Origin: Sporodiniella umbellata
Taxonomy: Eukaryota > Mucoromycota > Mucoromycetes > Mucorales > Rhizopodaceae
Direction of reading: 5' to 3'
Length of the DNA: 64,000 nt
Assembly (NCBI GenBank): GCA_025677835.1
Contig: JAIXMR010000056.1
Span: 62,001-126,000 of the forward strand
Shown here piece by piece: positions 12,050-28,535 of this stretch. Numbering within the stretch: the first letter of the stretch is position 1; each line of letters starts with the position of its first letter. The position numbers were made by a program, and so were the translations under genes. Under the pieces are notes generated by a model. That model had not been told where the DNA came from and did not search any database. It saw nothing but the letters and a program-made list of their open reading frames with translations.

Positions 12050-12413
12050 TTTTTTTCAAATTGCTTTTCAAAAGACAATTAGACAATGTTTTACGGACCG
12101 AAAGCTCTCTGTGACATTAACAGGAATTATTCCTATCAATACTGCTGAAAACGTTGAGACGCGGCTCCGTAGTCTTAATCTGGATGAACTTTTTGAACAT
12201 TATAAGCCCTTTAAAGATAAGCAGTAAGTATTTAAAATCATAGAATCTCAAAGTGTTTGTCTCAATGGTCTCACCTTATACTGTTTTAGATATGGGCTTT
12301 CGCATTTTGCCACGAGATATGACACTTCCAAGTTTTTTCAGAAATACAGGAACAAAAAGCTTGATAAAGGAAAAAATGTGAGAGTAATGGTGAAATGGTT
12401 TAAGTTTTAAGAT
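12050..12413 (+). pseudogene. Spliced gene fragment inside the repeat element
   Basis: A plus-strand frame reading QCFTDRKLSVTLTGIIPIN and on to YKPFKDK ends at a GTAAGT donor (12224). It resumes in the same frame after a TTTTAG acceptor (about 12289) as QYGLSHFATRYDTSKFFQKY, ending MVKWFKF and a TAA near 12411. The donor, acceptor and preserved phase (CA|A) argue for a former gene rather than chance. No start codon was found and the family is not recognised. It may be a cargo or second transposon gene. Confidence 0.4.
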
Positions 12414-12979
12414 GGCAAGAATGATGAGAAGTTAAACGAGACTCTGAAAGTTAGATGGTGTTTTTTTTTCGTGGTCATTGGGAACCTTTTATATGTTTTT
12501 AAGACCGAATCATGAAGCTGACTTAGAGTGCGATGAGTTGTTACAGTCATCAATAAAGTGCACATCAGCACGTGGTGAACGCTCTAAATTGAAATAGCGT
12601 TAGCGGTGCTAGACTATCATATTTAACAGCTGTTACTATGATTGCTTCTTTGGCATTAAGTTAAGTGTTGGTAAAGACTAAACACGACAAGTGGGTTCTA
12701 TTGATTGGAACAAAAACTCAGTTTCTTGTAGTATCGGTTCAAACCCACTTGAAACAAACTTATTAGAGGCAAATATTGACAACCTCTATAGCAATATTCA
12801 TGGGTACAAGGTAGCTATACACCTGTTAAAAGCAGAGATTCGTTCCAAGGAAGGCAAAATTAAACAGCGTAAAATAAACCTTTAAAGATGTAACTTTATA
12901 TCTTCAATACCCTCACCACTCACATGCTTAAGCATTTAATTACACATAATAAACAGTCTACGATATCGTTTAATGTATG

Positions 12980-13987
12980 ATAAACTGCCCTTCATAAAGT
13001 AATTGATTCTGGGTAAAAAATCTCTTCAAGTGTCTGGTTCGAAAGTGTCTGATCTGATTTTTGAACATGTGAAGAAAAAGTAGACTGAAATGAAAGACTG
13101 TCCATTTAGAAATTGTCTAATTTTAGACTAAAATCTGTAGACCCGTCCTACTTTAAATTACCGCAGAAATCCGCGGGCTGGTTCTGTTTCCCACAGGTTT
13201 CTGAATGGACTACCTTTTTTTCTGCAAAACAGAACAAATTGAAGAAAAATGAAACAAAAAAAAAAAAAAAAAAAAAAAGAAAAGCATATTTTGAAATGCG
13301 ACTTGACTTGAACTCTAGAAAACCAAAAATAGCGCAAAAAAGGTCTTGAGAGAAAAGGAGATCTTTACTATCCTACGAAGCAATCTACTTGCTAGTATAT
13401 TGGATCGTCATTTTTCAATAACCCACATGTGCAAAAGGTTCCAGACACGTTTAATCTGGGCTCTTGCCTCGGTCCTGATTTCATTCCCAGAACCAACCCC
13501 GCCCATATACCTTGAATTTAACGAAACAGCCATTACTTTTAACCTGCTTCGTTTTGAGTCAAGAAAACAACGAGAAAGCGTGACAGACACATTACAGGAG
13601 CAATTTAGCTTTTTTGGCTTTGGTTTTGGTAAATGTGCTGGCAAAGCGCAACCTATGTGCCGACAGACTAAGTCTTTCGCTTAGTTGTCCACGCGGCATT
13701 CAATAGCCGATTCATGATCTTCTCTTTGTGAGACATGACAGGCAAAGATTAGCAGCTCTTAACGAGCACATAGAAAAAGTAGCCTTATGCAAACAATACA
13801 TGAAATGAAATTTGCTGAAGCTCTTTTCATTCTCTCATTGTCATTGTTAAACATTGAACTTATTTTCTCTTCCAAACCGTCAATCTTAATTTATCTTGAC
13901 CTTTCTACTAAGTTTTGAAACTGCTAAAACGTCTATGCATCTTTTCATGAAAATAATCTGACCACTCTAGATCATATACCCAGAAAA

Positions 13988-14027
<40 letters not shown>

Positions 14028-14112
14028 GGGGAGGGGTGCTTTAATACATTAAGAATCGCCTGTCGTTCTATCTCAAAGCGAAGGTCAAAGAAGCAAATGT
14101 GTTCTTTTTTTT
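12980..14112 (-). repeat. Right arm of inverted repeat
   Basis: Reverse-complement copy of 9497-10629, including the A23 tract (13256-13278) and the (TA)17 tract (13991-14024). The arm ends in TTTTTTTT at 14105-14112, directly before the small secreted protein gene's 3' flank. Confidence 0.92.
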
Positions 14113-14277
14113 CCAGAAAATTTACATTCAAAAGAAAAGAGAAGGTCGAAAGAAACAATAACAGGGCAACAAAAATATCTCATATTTTGGGTGGTACCTG
14201 GATGTGTAGTACAAAGGGTAATCTTTTTATTGGCACTCGTACAAGAAAAAGGGGTAAGGACAAAAAAAGAAAAAGAT

Positions 14278-14529
14278 CTACGAAGAATAGGTTCTTTTAG
14301 AACCGTTTTTCTTTTGGGAACCACATGGTCTACAAGGGATGGTGCAATGAATTCCCAATTTTGGGTTAGGTTGACACGGGAGACAACAGATACAGTTGCC
14401 AGTCTCTTGTTCCTTTTGGCACTGCCATTTATCTAAACATGCGTTCTTTTTGGAGCAAGATGGATGTGCTTCTAAACTTGAGCAGTAGGCCGTGGCAACG
14501 AAACAGAGAAGGATTAAAGAGACGCGCAT
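14278..14529 (-). CDS. Small secreted cysteine-rich protein
   Basis: 83-aa protein with an N-terminal signal peptide (MRVSLILLCFVATAYCSS, cleavage likely near residue 17-19). The mature region of about 65 residues contains ten cysteines, including CICCLPC and IPCRPC, an even number consistent with five disulphides. It ends in a basic, lysine/arginine-rich tail. Size, secretion signal and Cys density fit a small secreted protein of the effector, antimicrobial or wall-associated type, but I recognise no family. TATA-like words lie upstream on the minus strand near 14561 and 14625. It sits 166 bp from the inverted-repeat element, a common setting for fast-evolving secreted proteins. A single-exon model is assumed. 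Confidence 0.65.
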   Translation of the reverse strand: MRVSLILLCFVATAYCSSLEAHPSCSKKNACLDKWQCQKEQETGNCICCLPCQPNPKLGIHCTIPCRPCGSQKKNGSKRTYSS

Positions 14530-19564
<5,035 letters not shown>

Positions 19565-20010
19565 CTTTTTCATGAATGGGCTTACTTTTGTTAATTTTTT
19601 TACAGATTTCTTTCAAAACCATGATTTGTTCTCGCCAATGGATTATTTCTTGAACACAATCGGAACTAGGGGTGCTTTGTATATAACATATACTTTGCTG
19701 AGATTATACCCTTCGAACGTGATTTCTGCATAATAGCAGCGCACGGAAGTTTGCCCATTGTTTTTCTTTAGCAATAAAAAAACGTATAAAATACTGTCTT
19801 TATATTTATTTTTTTGAATTGTACTATAACCAGCGTCCCAACACGAAACTGGCGCTATACCTAGTAAAACCTTGAAGTTACTCAAGAACAAAAGGAAAAA
19901 AAAAAAAAAAAAAAAAGCGTGACGCGGTTTCTATAGAGATCATTTTCTGAAAATTGTTTATTTTGCCGCGTTCACCTCTTCCCATCTTTTTTTTTGATTG
20001 TTTACTGATT
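19565..20010. other. Intergenic THI4 to coiled-coil gene
   Basis: 3' flank of THI4 and promoter of the next gene, with a poly-A tract at about 19895-19916 and a T-rich stretch just before the start at 20011. No gene seen. Confidence 0.5.
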
Positions 20011-21287
20011 ATGGATACCATTAAAGGAAGCACATTGGGAGTAAGCCCACTTACTAAGTATGTTACTAGCTTTGCGCTTACTTTGAAACGGCTTTTTTTC
20101 TTTTCTTTTTTTTTGTAGTCTCTAAATCTAGGAGGATTCGGATCTAATACGACGAGCTTTTCTACACCCACACCAGTTCAATCTGGCTCTGCCCTAGCAC
20201 CTGAAGGAAATGCCACAAAGAATGCAGCAACTTTAACTACGGAAAACAAATCTTCAGACAAATCGACGGCATCTATTGCGTCTTCAACTCAAAAACCAAC
20301 AGCACAATCAAAAGCGGAAGGCATGGCTGCTCGGTTTGAAGACATTTACCTTCGTGTGTCTAAAGATATTGAAAAAGTAAGAGATACAAAGATTCAAAGA
20401 GAAATGCAACTAACTAGTTCTTTATGCTTGAGTAGGTCGCTAACATGGGGAAAAAGCTTACTGATACAACCAAAAACGAAGGAGCTGATACGAAAACGAT
20501 TGCTCATTTGACCAACTCTAGTGCTAAATGGGAACTTGTAGACATCAAAATGTTTAGAGAGCTATTAGACGGCCTAAGCAAAAATGTTTCAGAAGACTAT
20601 CCAAATATTGAAAATGCAACTCAAGTTGTGCGACTTATTATAGCAGAAACAGCGAAATGTAACAAAAAAAGTTTACGCACTTCTTTTTTTAAGCTAATTT
20701 CAAATGCGCCAATAGTTGTGATAAAAAGAGAGGAGACCCAAGGCGTCTTGGAAAATAATGAAGACCGTACCAGCAATATAGCAGATCAGCGCTCATTGAG
20801 TGAAGAGACCAAGTTAGAGCTAGACTTGCTTGAGCATCGAGCTGCCGCTTTTAATACAATGATTCAGTCGCTGGAACTAAGTGTTTTAGAGCGTGTAAGG
20901 CGTAGCGCGTTTCTAGAAGAGGAGTAAGAAATTTACAATACAATTATGCTTTCAAGTGTATTAAAGCGCTCCTTGGTTAGCTTATCCAATTACTATTCGT
21001 TCAACAAAAAAATCTGCGAAATCCAAAGTGAAATAAATACAAAACAAAAGAAGTTAGGCAACCTTGAAGAGGAGGTTGGTCATATCAGAATGATGGACTC
21101 GAGTAGAAAAGCGCTTCAAAACTCAAATGGATTTTCCTGCATTGACTTAAGCGACAGTGATGAAGAGGAGGACATGTCGGATGCTATATTATATACCACA
21201 AAATATATTCGTCGCTTCAACTTTTTCAACACGCTCTACAAATCAACAGGACAAAGGGCACCACTTTCTTTTAAAAAGCAGGAATAG
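20011..21287 (+). CDS. Coiled-coil protein, possibly Nup159/Nup214-like
   Basis: Hand-spliced exons 20011-20040, 20119-20376, 20436-20923 and 20957-21287 give 368 aa. The start is short (MDTIKGSTLG) and then SLNLGGFGSNTTSFSTPTP gives one FG-type motif in a Ser/Thr/Gly-rich stretch. From about residue 80 it is mainly helical: FEDIYLRVSKDIEKVANMG, then KLELDLLEHRAAAFNTMIQS, and a second coiled coil near the end followed by an acidic SDSDEEEDMSD. An FG piece followed by helices of this kind suggests a peripheral nucleoporin of the Nup159/Nup214 helical region, but there is no beta-propeller and the match is by eye only. The third intron is just 33 nt (GTAAGA...TTCAAG) and is needed to bypass a TAA. 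Ends 61 bp from convergent ASF1. Confidence 0.5.
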
Positions 21288-21348
21288 GTTTATTATTTCC
21301 CTGAAAATAATAATAAAAAAAAGTATTGTACATAAAGAGCGATGTTCC

Positions 21349-22076
21349 TTATTGATCCATCATTTCCTAATAAGAGTCAAGTCAGAATACATTCTTCAAA
21401 ATAAAACTGTATGTAGTTACCTGATCGGCTTGCTCTTGTTGAGGAGGTTGGTTTTGTTGGCTTGACCAATCAATAGTATATCTAGAAAAAGAGTCAGGCG
21501 TTTAGGTCATACTTAATTCAAATCAACTTACCTAGTCACCTTTGGCTTGTCTGCCAAAATGTTTCTTTGTAGTTTTTCAATTATCAGTTCCTCGGGAGGT
21601 GTTTCGCGTAACTGCTCGTCAGCATATTCAGTGTTGACATAGTATCCTACTCGAACAAACTCCTTTTCTCTATAGAAGCAACTCAACAAAACAACAGTCA
21701 CTTCCAACAGATCTTTCTTCGGTAACAGTTCAACTTTTGGTGCGTCAGCCTATCAATAAACAATTACTATATCGGTGTATTATCTCCAATTACTTACAGC
21801 AAAAACGAATTTGTTGATTCCAGTAGGTATAGGTCCAACAAGGATGGATTCAAGAACCTGATCGTATTCTGAAGTTTCAGCTGCTCCTACGTACACCATC
21901 TTCCATTCAAGGTCTTATAATTGAGAGTTAATACTGTGAAGCGGATCTTATATCAACTATAATTTACCATCATCGAGAGGCGCATTGCATTCAAAAGTTA
22001 TTTCGAATTGAAAAGGGTTGGTGAAGGAAGAAGGATTATCCAAGACTTGGATGTTCAAAATGTTGACAAGCGACAT
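21349..22076 (-). CDS. ASF1: Histone H3-H4 chaperone Asf1
   Basis: Nuclear chaperone that carries H3-H4 dimers for replication-coupled and replication-independent nucleosome assembly. Five exons on the minus strand (22076-21968, 21913-21798, 21749-21532, 21481-21421, 21366-21349) encode 173 aa. The Ig-like core is clear: [20 protein letters not shown] at the start, [19 protein letters not shown], the [20 protein letters not shown] block, [19 protein letters not shown] and [10 protein letters not shown]. This reproduces the length and spacing of the conserved 155-residue domain. The tail is short and Gln/Pro-rich ([13 protein letters not shown]) rather than the long acidic tail of budding yeast. 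The last exon is only 18 nt and rests on a good donor, branch site and acceptor; reading through instead would give a different 14-residue end. Convergent with the coiled-coil gene. Confidence 0.92.
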
Positions 22077-22864
22077 AAAAAAAAAACACTAAAAGGCGCG
22101 TATGAAAAAAAAAGTGAAAGAGCAAATATTAATGGCTAACAGCCCGGTCCGCAGGTTCAAATTTTTTTTAAAAACGCGTTCGAAAATCTTGCAAGAATAG
22201 GGATCACTTTGAGTAATGATTCAACCTGTAGATTTTTACTTAAGACAACTTAGAGGGAACAGATAAAACCAAGCTTATTTATACCCTTTTAAAGGGCTGT
22301 TACAGTTAAAATAGTCGCCTGAGTTATCTTTCTTTAGTAAAGCACCTACCTTTGTAAAACTACGCAAATAATTGATGTCTATTCTTTTATTTTGAAACTA
22401 CAATTACTCAAACGATTAAAATAAACCTCATAAAATATATAAAAATTAAAGGGACAATTCAATTGTACCATCGTTCTATAGGTTGGCCTTTTAGTTTTTT
22501 TTTAAAAAAAAGACAAAGGCCCTGGCCCTAATTAGAATTGAAAAGTATAAACTAAATTAGTAGAGCTCTGTTACTGCAAACATCTTAAAAGTGGGTGAAT
22601 GGCTCTGTATAAGTGTACCTTGATTGCTAGAAATAAAACAGTTTACTTTGTGGTATATATATTTTTTATGATGGACATCTATGATATTAGTCAAAGACGC
22701 ATTGCTTAGGAGTAAGCATCTCTTTCATAAATAACAAAAAATTTGTCCAGCAGAGATACATGAGATAATCTATGATACCTAAAGGAGTATTTTAACTATT
22801 TATTATAATACTTGACATCTATAGAGCATGCCATTGAAAGCGAGAACTAAATTCAAGAGCATTA
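22077..22864. other. Intergenic ASF1 5' side
   Basis: About 790 bp between the ASF1 start and the permease stop, both on the minus strand. It contains an ACGCGT word near 22172 (TTAAAAACGCGTTCG), resembling the MluI cell-cycle box bound by MBF in yeasts, about 95 bp upstream of ASF1. That is suggestive for an S-phase histone chaperone, but it is a single word. Confidence 0.4.
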
Positions 22865-24933
22865 TTATAAGGGTTTTTCGTCCGCTTTAACATCAACGCA
22901 ATGGTTTTCTGTATTTGTATACGGTTGTTTTAGTAACTCATTCTGAGTACTTCTATCAACCTCCGCGTTATACGATTTTGAAAGTGCATCGCTATAGACA
23001 ACTCGGTAGTACCAAAGACCAATAGACATTACAGCAATTGCAATGGTCACAACATAGGGCACTAAAAAAGGGAGTCAGTTTTTTGGGCTCCAAAACACAA
23101 ATTCTTTACTCACACCAATAAGGATATGGATTGCTAAAATAGGTCGGCGGGATAAATACAAAAGCCAAGGTGAATATGCAAATACCAATAAATAAAATTG
23201 ATACGGCTACATTTAGAGTAAACTATTGGTGTCTTTTTTTTGTAATATTGTATACTTATATTATATATTCATCACTAACCTATAGGGGCTTTTATAGGCC
23301 TTTTGATATTGGGTTGTGTTTTGCGCATAATAAGCAAACCAAGGACTGCCATTCCAGAGAAAAAGTGATTACCATAGCCGGAAAATGCAACGATAAAGGT
23401 AAAAACCGCTCCTGGAGGAGGAGCCAGTAGGAATATAAGAGATATAAAAAAAAGCAAAATTAAAGAATGCATGGGTGTTTGAAACCTAGGATTCACTTTA
23501 CTAAAAAAATGGTCATACGGAAGGTAACCCTTACGAGCCGCTTCCAGGGCAATTCTGGACCCAGCGTAAAATGAGGCTCCCATTGCTCCGAATGAAGATA
23601 GGCCGGTAAGCATAGGTAGTATTCGACTGCCAAAAACACCACCAAATGCGGTACTAAATATGTTGGAAGCAACTGTTGCATTAGAGTGTATTATCGTATC
23701 TATAGAAAGAACAGAGAGATATGCTAAAGAATTTTTTTAGTGCTGATGTAGTTTTTCTGTAAAACGAAAATATACCTACCAACGTTGGCTAGAAAATACA
23801 ACAGAGTAACCAAGCTAACTGCGGTAACTGCACATCTTGGTAGATTCCTGATAGGGTCTACAAGCTCGTCCATAACAAAGTTAAGATTGGACCATCCAGC
23901 ATACGCAGATATTACATAGTATATTGCATTTGCATAGGATCCCGGGTTTTTTAATGTGCCTTTAAATGAGAAGTTCAATGAAAGATCTGGCTGATTTGGA
24001 ATATGGCCTGAAAGTCCAACAAATCCTACACAGATCAATAGAATCAAAATGAGGACTTTGAGAACTGTGAATATATTATTGGCTCTTATAGCATTCTTAG
24101 AAGAAACGACGTTCAGCACTAGCCAAAACAATAAGCAAAAAACTACAAAGTATATTATTTCATCTCGGTTAATAGAGGTACAAATATACATATATAAAAT
24201 TACCAGCAAACCCTCTAACAGCCCAATCATTTTTGTAATCTGGCCCACCGATAGCGTACACCATATTACTTCCAAATACAACAGAGCCCTAAATACAAAC
24301 AAATAGCTTGGATTAAACCATTGTACTGTCAATTCTAAGAAACCTACTTGAGCCAAACTAGAGCTGCACCCAAAAATGCAGACAATGATCATAAACAAAA
24401 ATGACATAAGCTCTCTAGGTTTTGAATATTGATAAGAAAGATACTCTTGTTCTCCTCCACTGGGAAATAATTTAAGCGCGTTTTTTGTTACCATTAGTAT
24501 TCGTTTTACCTTCGTGGAATCTATAATTATATTAGCATACATACAAAAAAACACATATAAACGAGTATTTGGGTCTACCATTGTTCCAAGTTCAAGATAG
24601 TTCCATACACCAGCAATCGCAAAAACTGCCCCAAATAGCCATAGTAGAAGCATCATGCCCCCAGATCCGCAGTTTAATAAAACAAAAGATGAACTAGAAA
24701 ATATCCCAGAGCCGATAATTTGACTAACTGTACATATGAAAATAATAGGAAACAAAAGAATAAAAAAATAGTAGAAATACAAAAAATAATCAATACTAAC
24801 CATTTAACATTGTACCACTAAAGTATCCCAAGTGACGGCAGAGTTTCTGATCTTCGAAGTTTAAAGACGACACATGTTCGATGTGTTGAACGCTGTTTTC
24901 ATTATCAGTCTCTCGAGGTTCCCTTTTATTCAT
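22865..24933 (-). CDS. Amino-acid permease, LAT/MUP1-like
   Basis: Predicted plasma- or vacuolar-membrane amino-acid transporter of the APC superfamily, closest by eye to fungal low-affinity methionine permeases and animal LAT light chains. Nine exons are proposed: 24933-24801, 24727-24579, 24520-24510, 24459-24348, 24288-24204, 24142-23780, 23723-23280, 23206-23114 and 23061-22865, 528 aa. The first helix carries the family signature IIGSGIFSSSSFVLLNCGS, followed by the conserved ELGTMIPRSGGEQEYL. The NAIRANNIFTVLKVL and FVMDELVDPIRNLPR blocks and about twelve hydrophobic helices follow. Exon 3 is only 11 nt (ATTCCACGAAG) and is required to restore the IPRSGGE motif. The start chosen is MNKREPRETDNE; an upstream in-frame Met at 25017 is less likely. 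Substrate is inference. Confidence 0.85.
24510..24520 (-). other. 11-nt micro-exon of the permease
   Basis: ATTCCACGAAG lies between an ATTATAG acceptor and a GTAAAACG donor on the minus strand. Splicing ATG|ATTCCACGAAG|TGGAGG gives MIPRSGG, exactly the conserved loop of the family. Without it the motif is lost. Confidence 0.75.
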
Positions 24934-26716
24934 AAAAAAATGTGTACAATCAAAGAGAAGAGCATTTTTAACAATTATATATAAAAAAACCTTTTTCTTC
25001 TCATTTTTGCCAGTCAATAATGGAATAGAGCTTGCATAATACGTAGTGGTGATAAACGCTTTTACATCTTTTCATGGCGACATAGCTCTTTATTTATTTA
25101 TCTTTATTATCAAGTATAAGTATCATTTGGTTTAAAAAAAAAAAGCAGTATCTTATATAAGGCATATAGCTAAATGGTCAACAGCCAACTCGGTTTGACA
25201 GTTAGGGCTGCATAGCGCGCAAGAATAACGTGTTTTAAAGTTCTGATACTAGCCTATAATAATACAAGCAAACACAGTGTTTCTAAAATCAACGCCATAT
25301 TTTATAATGCAAACTATACACAGGTGTACGATATCGATTTTGTAGAGGTAGCAATTTAAGTTGCTTGCTTGTTGATTGGATAATATGAACCTAGAGTATA
25401 TCAGCTCACCCTTTGAGGTATTAAACAAACGAAAAGAAAAAGACGCATGACTAAAGATCTTTCATACCAAATATTTTGATTTTTGCAGAGTTGGTTACTT
25501 AAAGTAAAGTGTATGTATAACGCTCTTATATATATTCTTTTTAATTATTACTGTATATACAATTTCTAAAATACAAGTAATGTATACTGTTTTAGAATTA
25601 CAAAGAAAAAATGTTATATAAATGTAGAGAGAAGTTTTAAGCGTCATGAAAACTGATGTTGTACTTTGCTGTCAGTATATTTTATTTTACAAAAAGATTA
25701 AAAGAACAAAATGATTTTTGTAAACATAACACATACTATTATTGGTTCAAAACACTGGATAATCATGAAATCTAAAGCAATTGTCTTTGTAATTTTTTTA
25801 ATAAAGTGCTAAAATCAATCCAAATATTCTGTTTGGCGAAGTACTGAAAGTCTACTTCAAAAAGCGTTCGTTTGCTTGCAATGCCAGCCATTGAATATAT
25901 CTATCTATCTATACCTCATCAAATACCCTGGTTATTCCCTAAAGCATATCGGATTCAAATTGAGGGCTTAGGTAAACGCAGCTTGAAAACGGCGCTAGTT
26001 CTATACAGAGTGTGTCCTAGATGATAGGAAAGTTTAGAGAAAGATTTAAACAGACTAGCTTTTAGCGAATCATTCATTCATTAAAATAGTGTAGTACTAC
26101 TAGCAACTACATTATAATACCCGTTTTTTTTTTTGACATAATGTCAATCTCAAGAAGTGTAAAAAGCCGTACAACAGTATTACCTACCCAAAGACTCAGA
26201 TCAACCATTAAAAATACCCCTTACAACTAGAAACTCATTTGACAACACAAACAAATCTGTGAGCACCTTCTACTCTGACTCTTCGGTTTGTATCTCTTAC
26301 ATGCGGTCTGACTTCAAAAGAGATGAGGATTGTTTCCAAACATCCAACAATAGGTCTCTAAAACCACAACACAGTTAAACAACTCTCTCTAAAAAAAAAA
26401 TGACTGTGCTAAGTTATTGCTGCGTCTTTTGCCTTATCTCCTCCTTTATTAGATCTGTTACAATTTTTATTCTTTCTATTTTTTTTTTTTTTTTGATATA
26501 TTGTCATTTTATTTCAGAAAAATAAAAATGAGGTTTTTTGAAAAAAAAATATCGTCTGAATTTAAAGTATCAGTGTGCCATGGGGCTCCAATATACTGGT
26601 GTTGTTATATATGTGTGTGTCTTGTTCCTTGATTTTTTTTTCTTTCTCTTTTTCTTTCCTTCTTTCACTTTTACCTTATTTCACGACGAAAAAAACTCTA
26701 AAAAGGCGATATACAT
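24934..26716. other. Intergenic region between permease and Ras
   Basis: Divergent promoters: the permease runs left and Ras runs right. AT-rich, with a TATCTATCTATC run near 25896-25910. A T-rich leader (26620-26690) precedes Ras. No gene seen. Confidence 0.45.
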
Positions 26717-27568
<852 letters not shown>

Positions 27569-27780
27569 CTATCGAAGTGTAATAATAACAGTGCTGGCTG
27601 TTTATGTATCCTATTGACACTATAATGTGTACGCACGTGGAAATAAAATAAAAAAGGGTAAAAGGCACAATAGAGAAAAAAAAGCTATTTCTTTAATAAG
27701 AAAAAATAATAAGGACTATAAAGAGAGGGGATAAAGAGGACTAAAAATGGTATGAAAAAAAAAAAAGAGATGAGAATAGC

Positions 27781-28535
27781 TTAAAGAATAAGACATTTAA
27801 TTTTCTTCTTTGTTTTGTCTTTGGAAGGGTTTTGCTTGTTAATTTGTCTAACCACATCGTAAAACACTTCATCAACATTGATCTTAAATCTTGCTGATGT
27901 TTCATAGAAAGGCTTTCCTCCCCACTGTTGTGATAGTTCCATTCCTTCATTTCTGGTGACAATTCGTTCGTTTTCCAGGTCGCATTTGTTACCTACCAAC
28001 ACCATAGGAACCTATAAAAATCAAGTGTGTAAATATATATAAATGTTTATAGAATCTCCTTACATATACACATATAATAATAATAATAATAATAATATGT
28101 ATATATGCGTATATCTCTCCCTTACATTATCAGAACCCTTCACTCGGATTATTTGTTCCCTAATTTCGTCAAGATCAGTCAGGGTAGATCGAAGAGTAAT
28201 CGAAAATACAAGTACAAAGCCTTGACCATTCTTCATATAAAGGTCGCGCATTGCTGTAAATTGCTCTGTACCAGCCGTGTCCAGTATTTCGAGCATACAT
28301 TGATATCCGTCTACCTCAACCTGTTTTCTGTATGAGTCTTCTATGGTGGGATCATACTTTTCTACAAAAATGGCTTGGACAAACTGAACCGTCTAATAAC
28401 AACAATAGTATAATAATAACAGAAGGTCAGCAATCGTCCCTTTGTTTTCTCCTTTTTCTTTTCTTTTTTATATATTACCAAAGCTGACTTTCCAACACCA
28501 CCAGAGCCCAAGACAACAAGCTTATATTCTCTCAT
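27781..28535 (-). CDS. RSR1: Rap1/RSR1-type small GTPase
   Basis: Ras-family GTPase that in yeasts marks sites of polarised growth (Rsr1/Bud1) and is the fungal counterpart of animal Rap1 (Krev-1). Three exons (28535-28479, 28392-28126, 28011-27781) encode 184 aa. [19 protein letters not shown] and [20 protein letters not shown] are nearly identical to animal Rap1. Switch II reads [18 protein letters not shown], with the Rap-specific Thr in place of Gln61, so hydrolysis should depend on a RapGAP supplying an Asn. NKCDLENER and ETSARF follow. The C-terminus KKKIKCLIL has a polybasic stretch and a CaaX ending in Leu, predicting geranylgeranylation. The second intron contains an (AAT)n repeat. 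Convergent with Ras. Confidence 0.95.
28074..28097. repeat. (ATA)n repeat in an RSR1 intron
   Basis: About seven tandem AAT/ATA units inside the second intron of the Rap/RSR1 gene. Confidence 0.85.

Larger units (their letters stand above)
10630..12979. other. Single-copy centre of the inverted-repeat element
   Basis: Unlike the arms, this 2.35-kb segment has no mirrored copy. It holds the transposase relic (10680-11290, minus), a spliced-looking frame (about 12050-12413, plus) and a 64-codon frame at 12691-12885 (plus, GTG start, lysine-rich end). The remainder has stops in all frames. Confidence 0.6.
9497..14112. mobile_element. 4.6-kb inverted-repeat element
   Basis: Two 1,133-bp arms in opposite orientation (9497-10629 and 12980-14112) flank a 2,350-bp centre. 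The centre contains a decayed Tc1/IS630-type transposase on the minus strand, a spliced-looking plus-strand frame near 12050-12413 and a small plus-strand frame at 12691-12885. The overall form fits a foldback-type transposon or a recent inverted duplication. I could not find a clear target-site duplication: the left side is preceded by more A residues, and the right side is followed by CCAGAAAATTTAC. A mis-assembly is an alternative explanation. Confidence 0.7.

Noticed and set aside
24934..25017. Earlier Met start of the permease
   Set aside because: Adds a Lys/Phe-rich stretch from poly-A/T DNA. The MNKREPRETDNE start fits the usual hydrophilic N-terminus.
28074..28097. Tandem AAT repeats considered as a CRISPR-like array
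   Set aside because: Simple trinucleotide microsatellite in an intron, without spacers.
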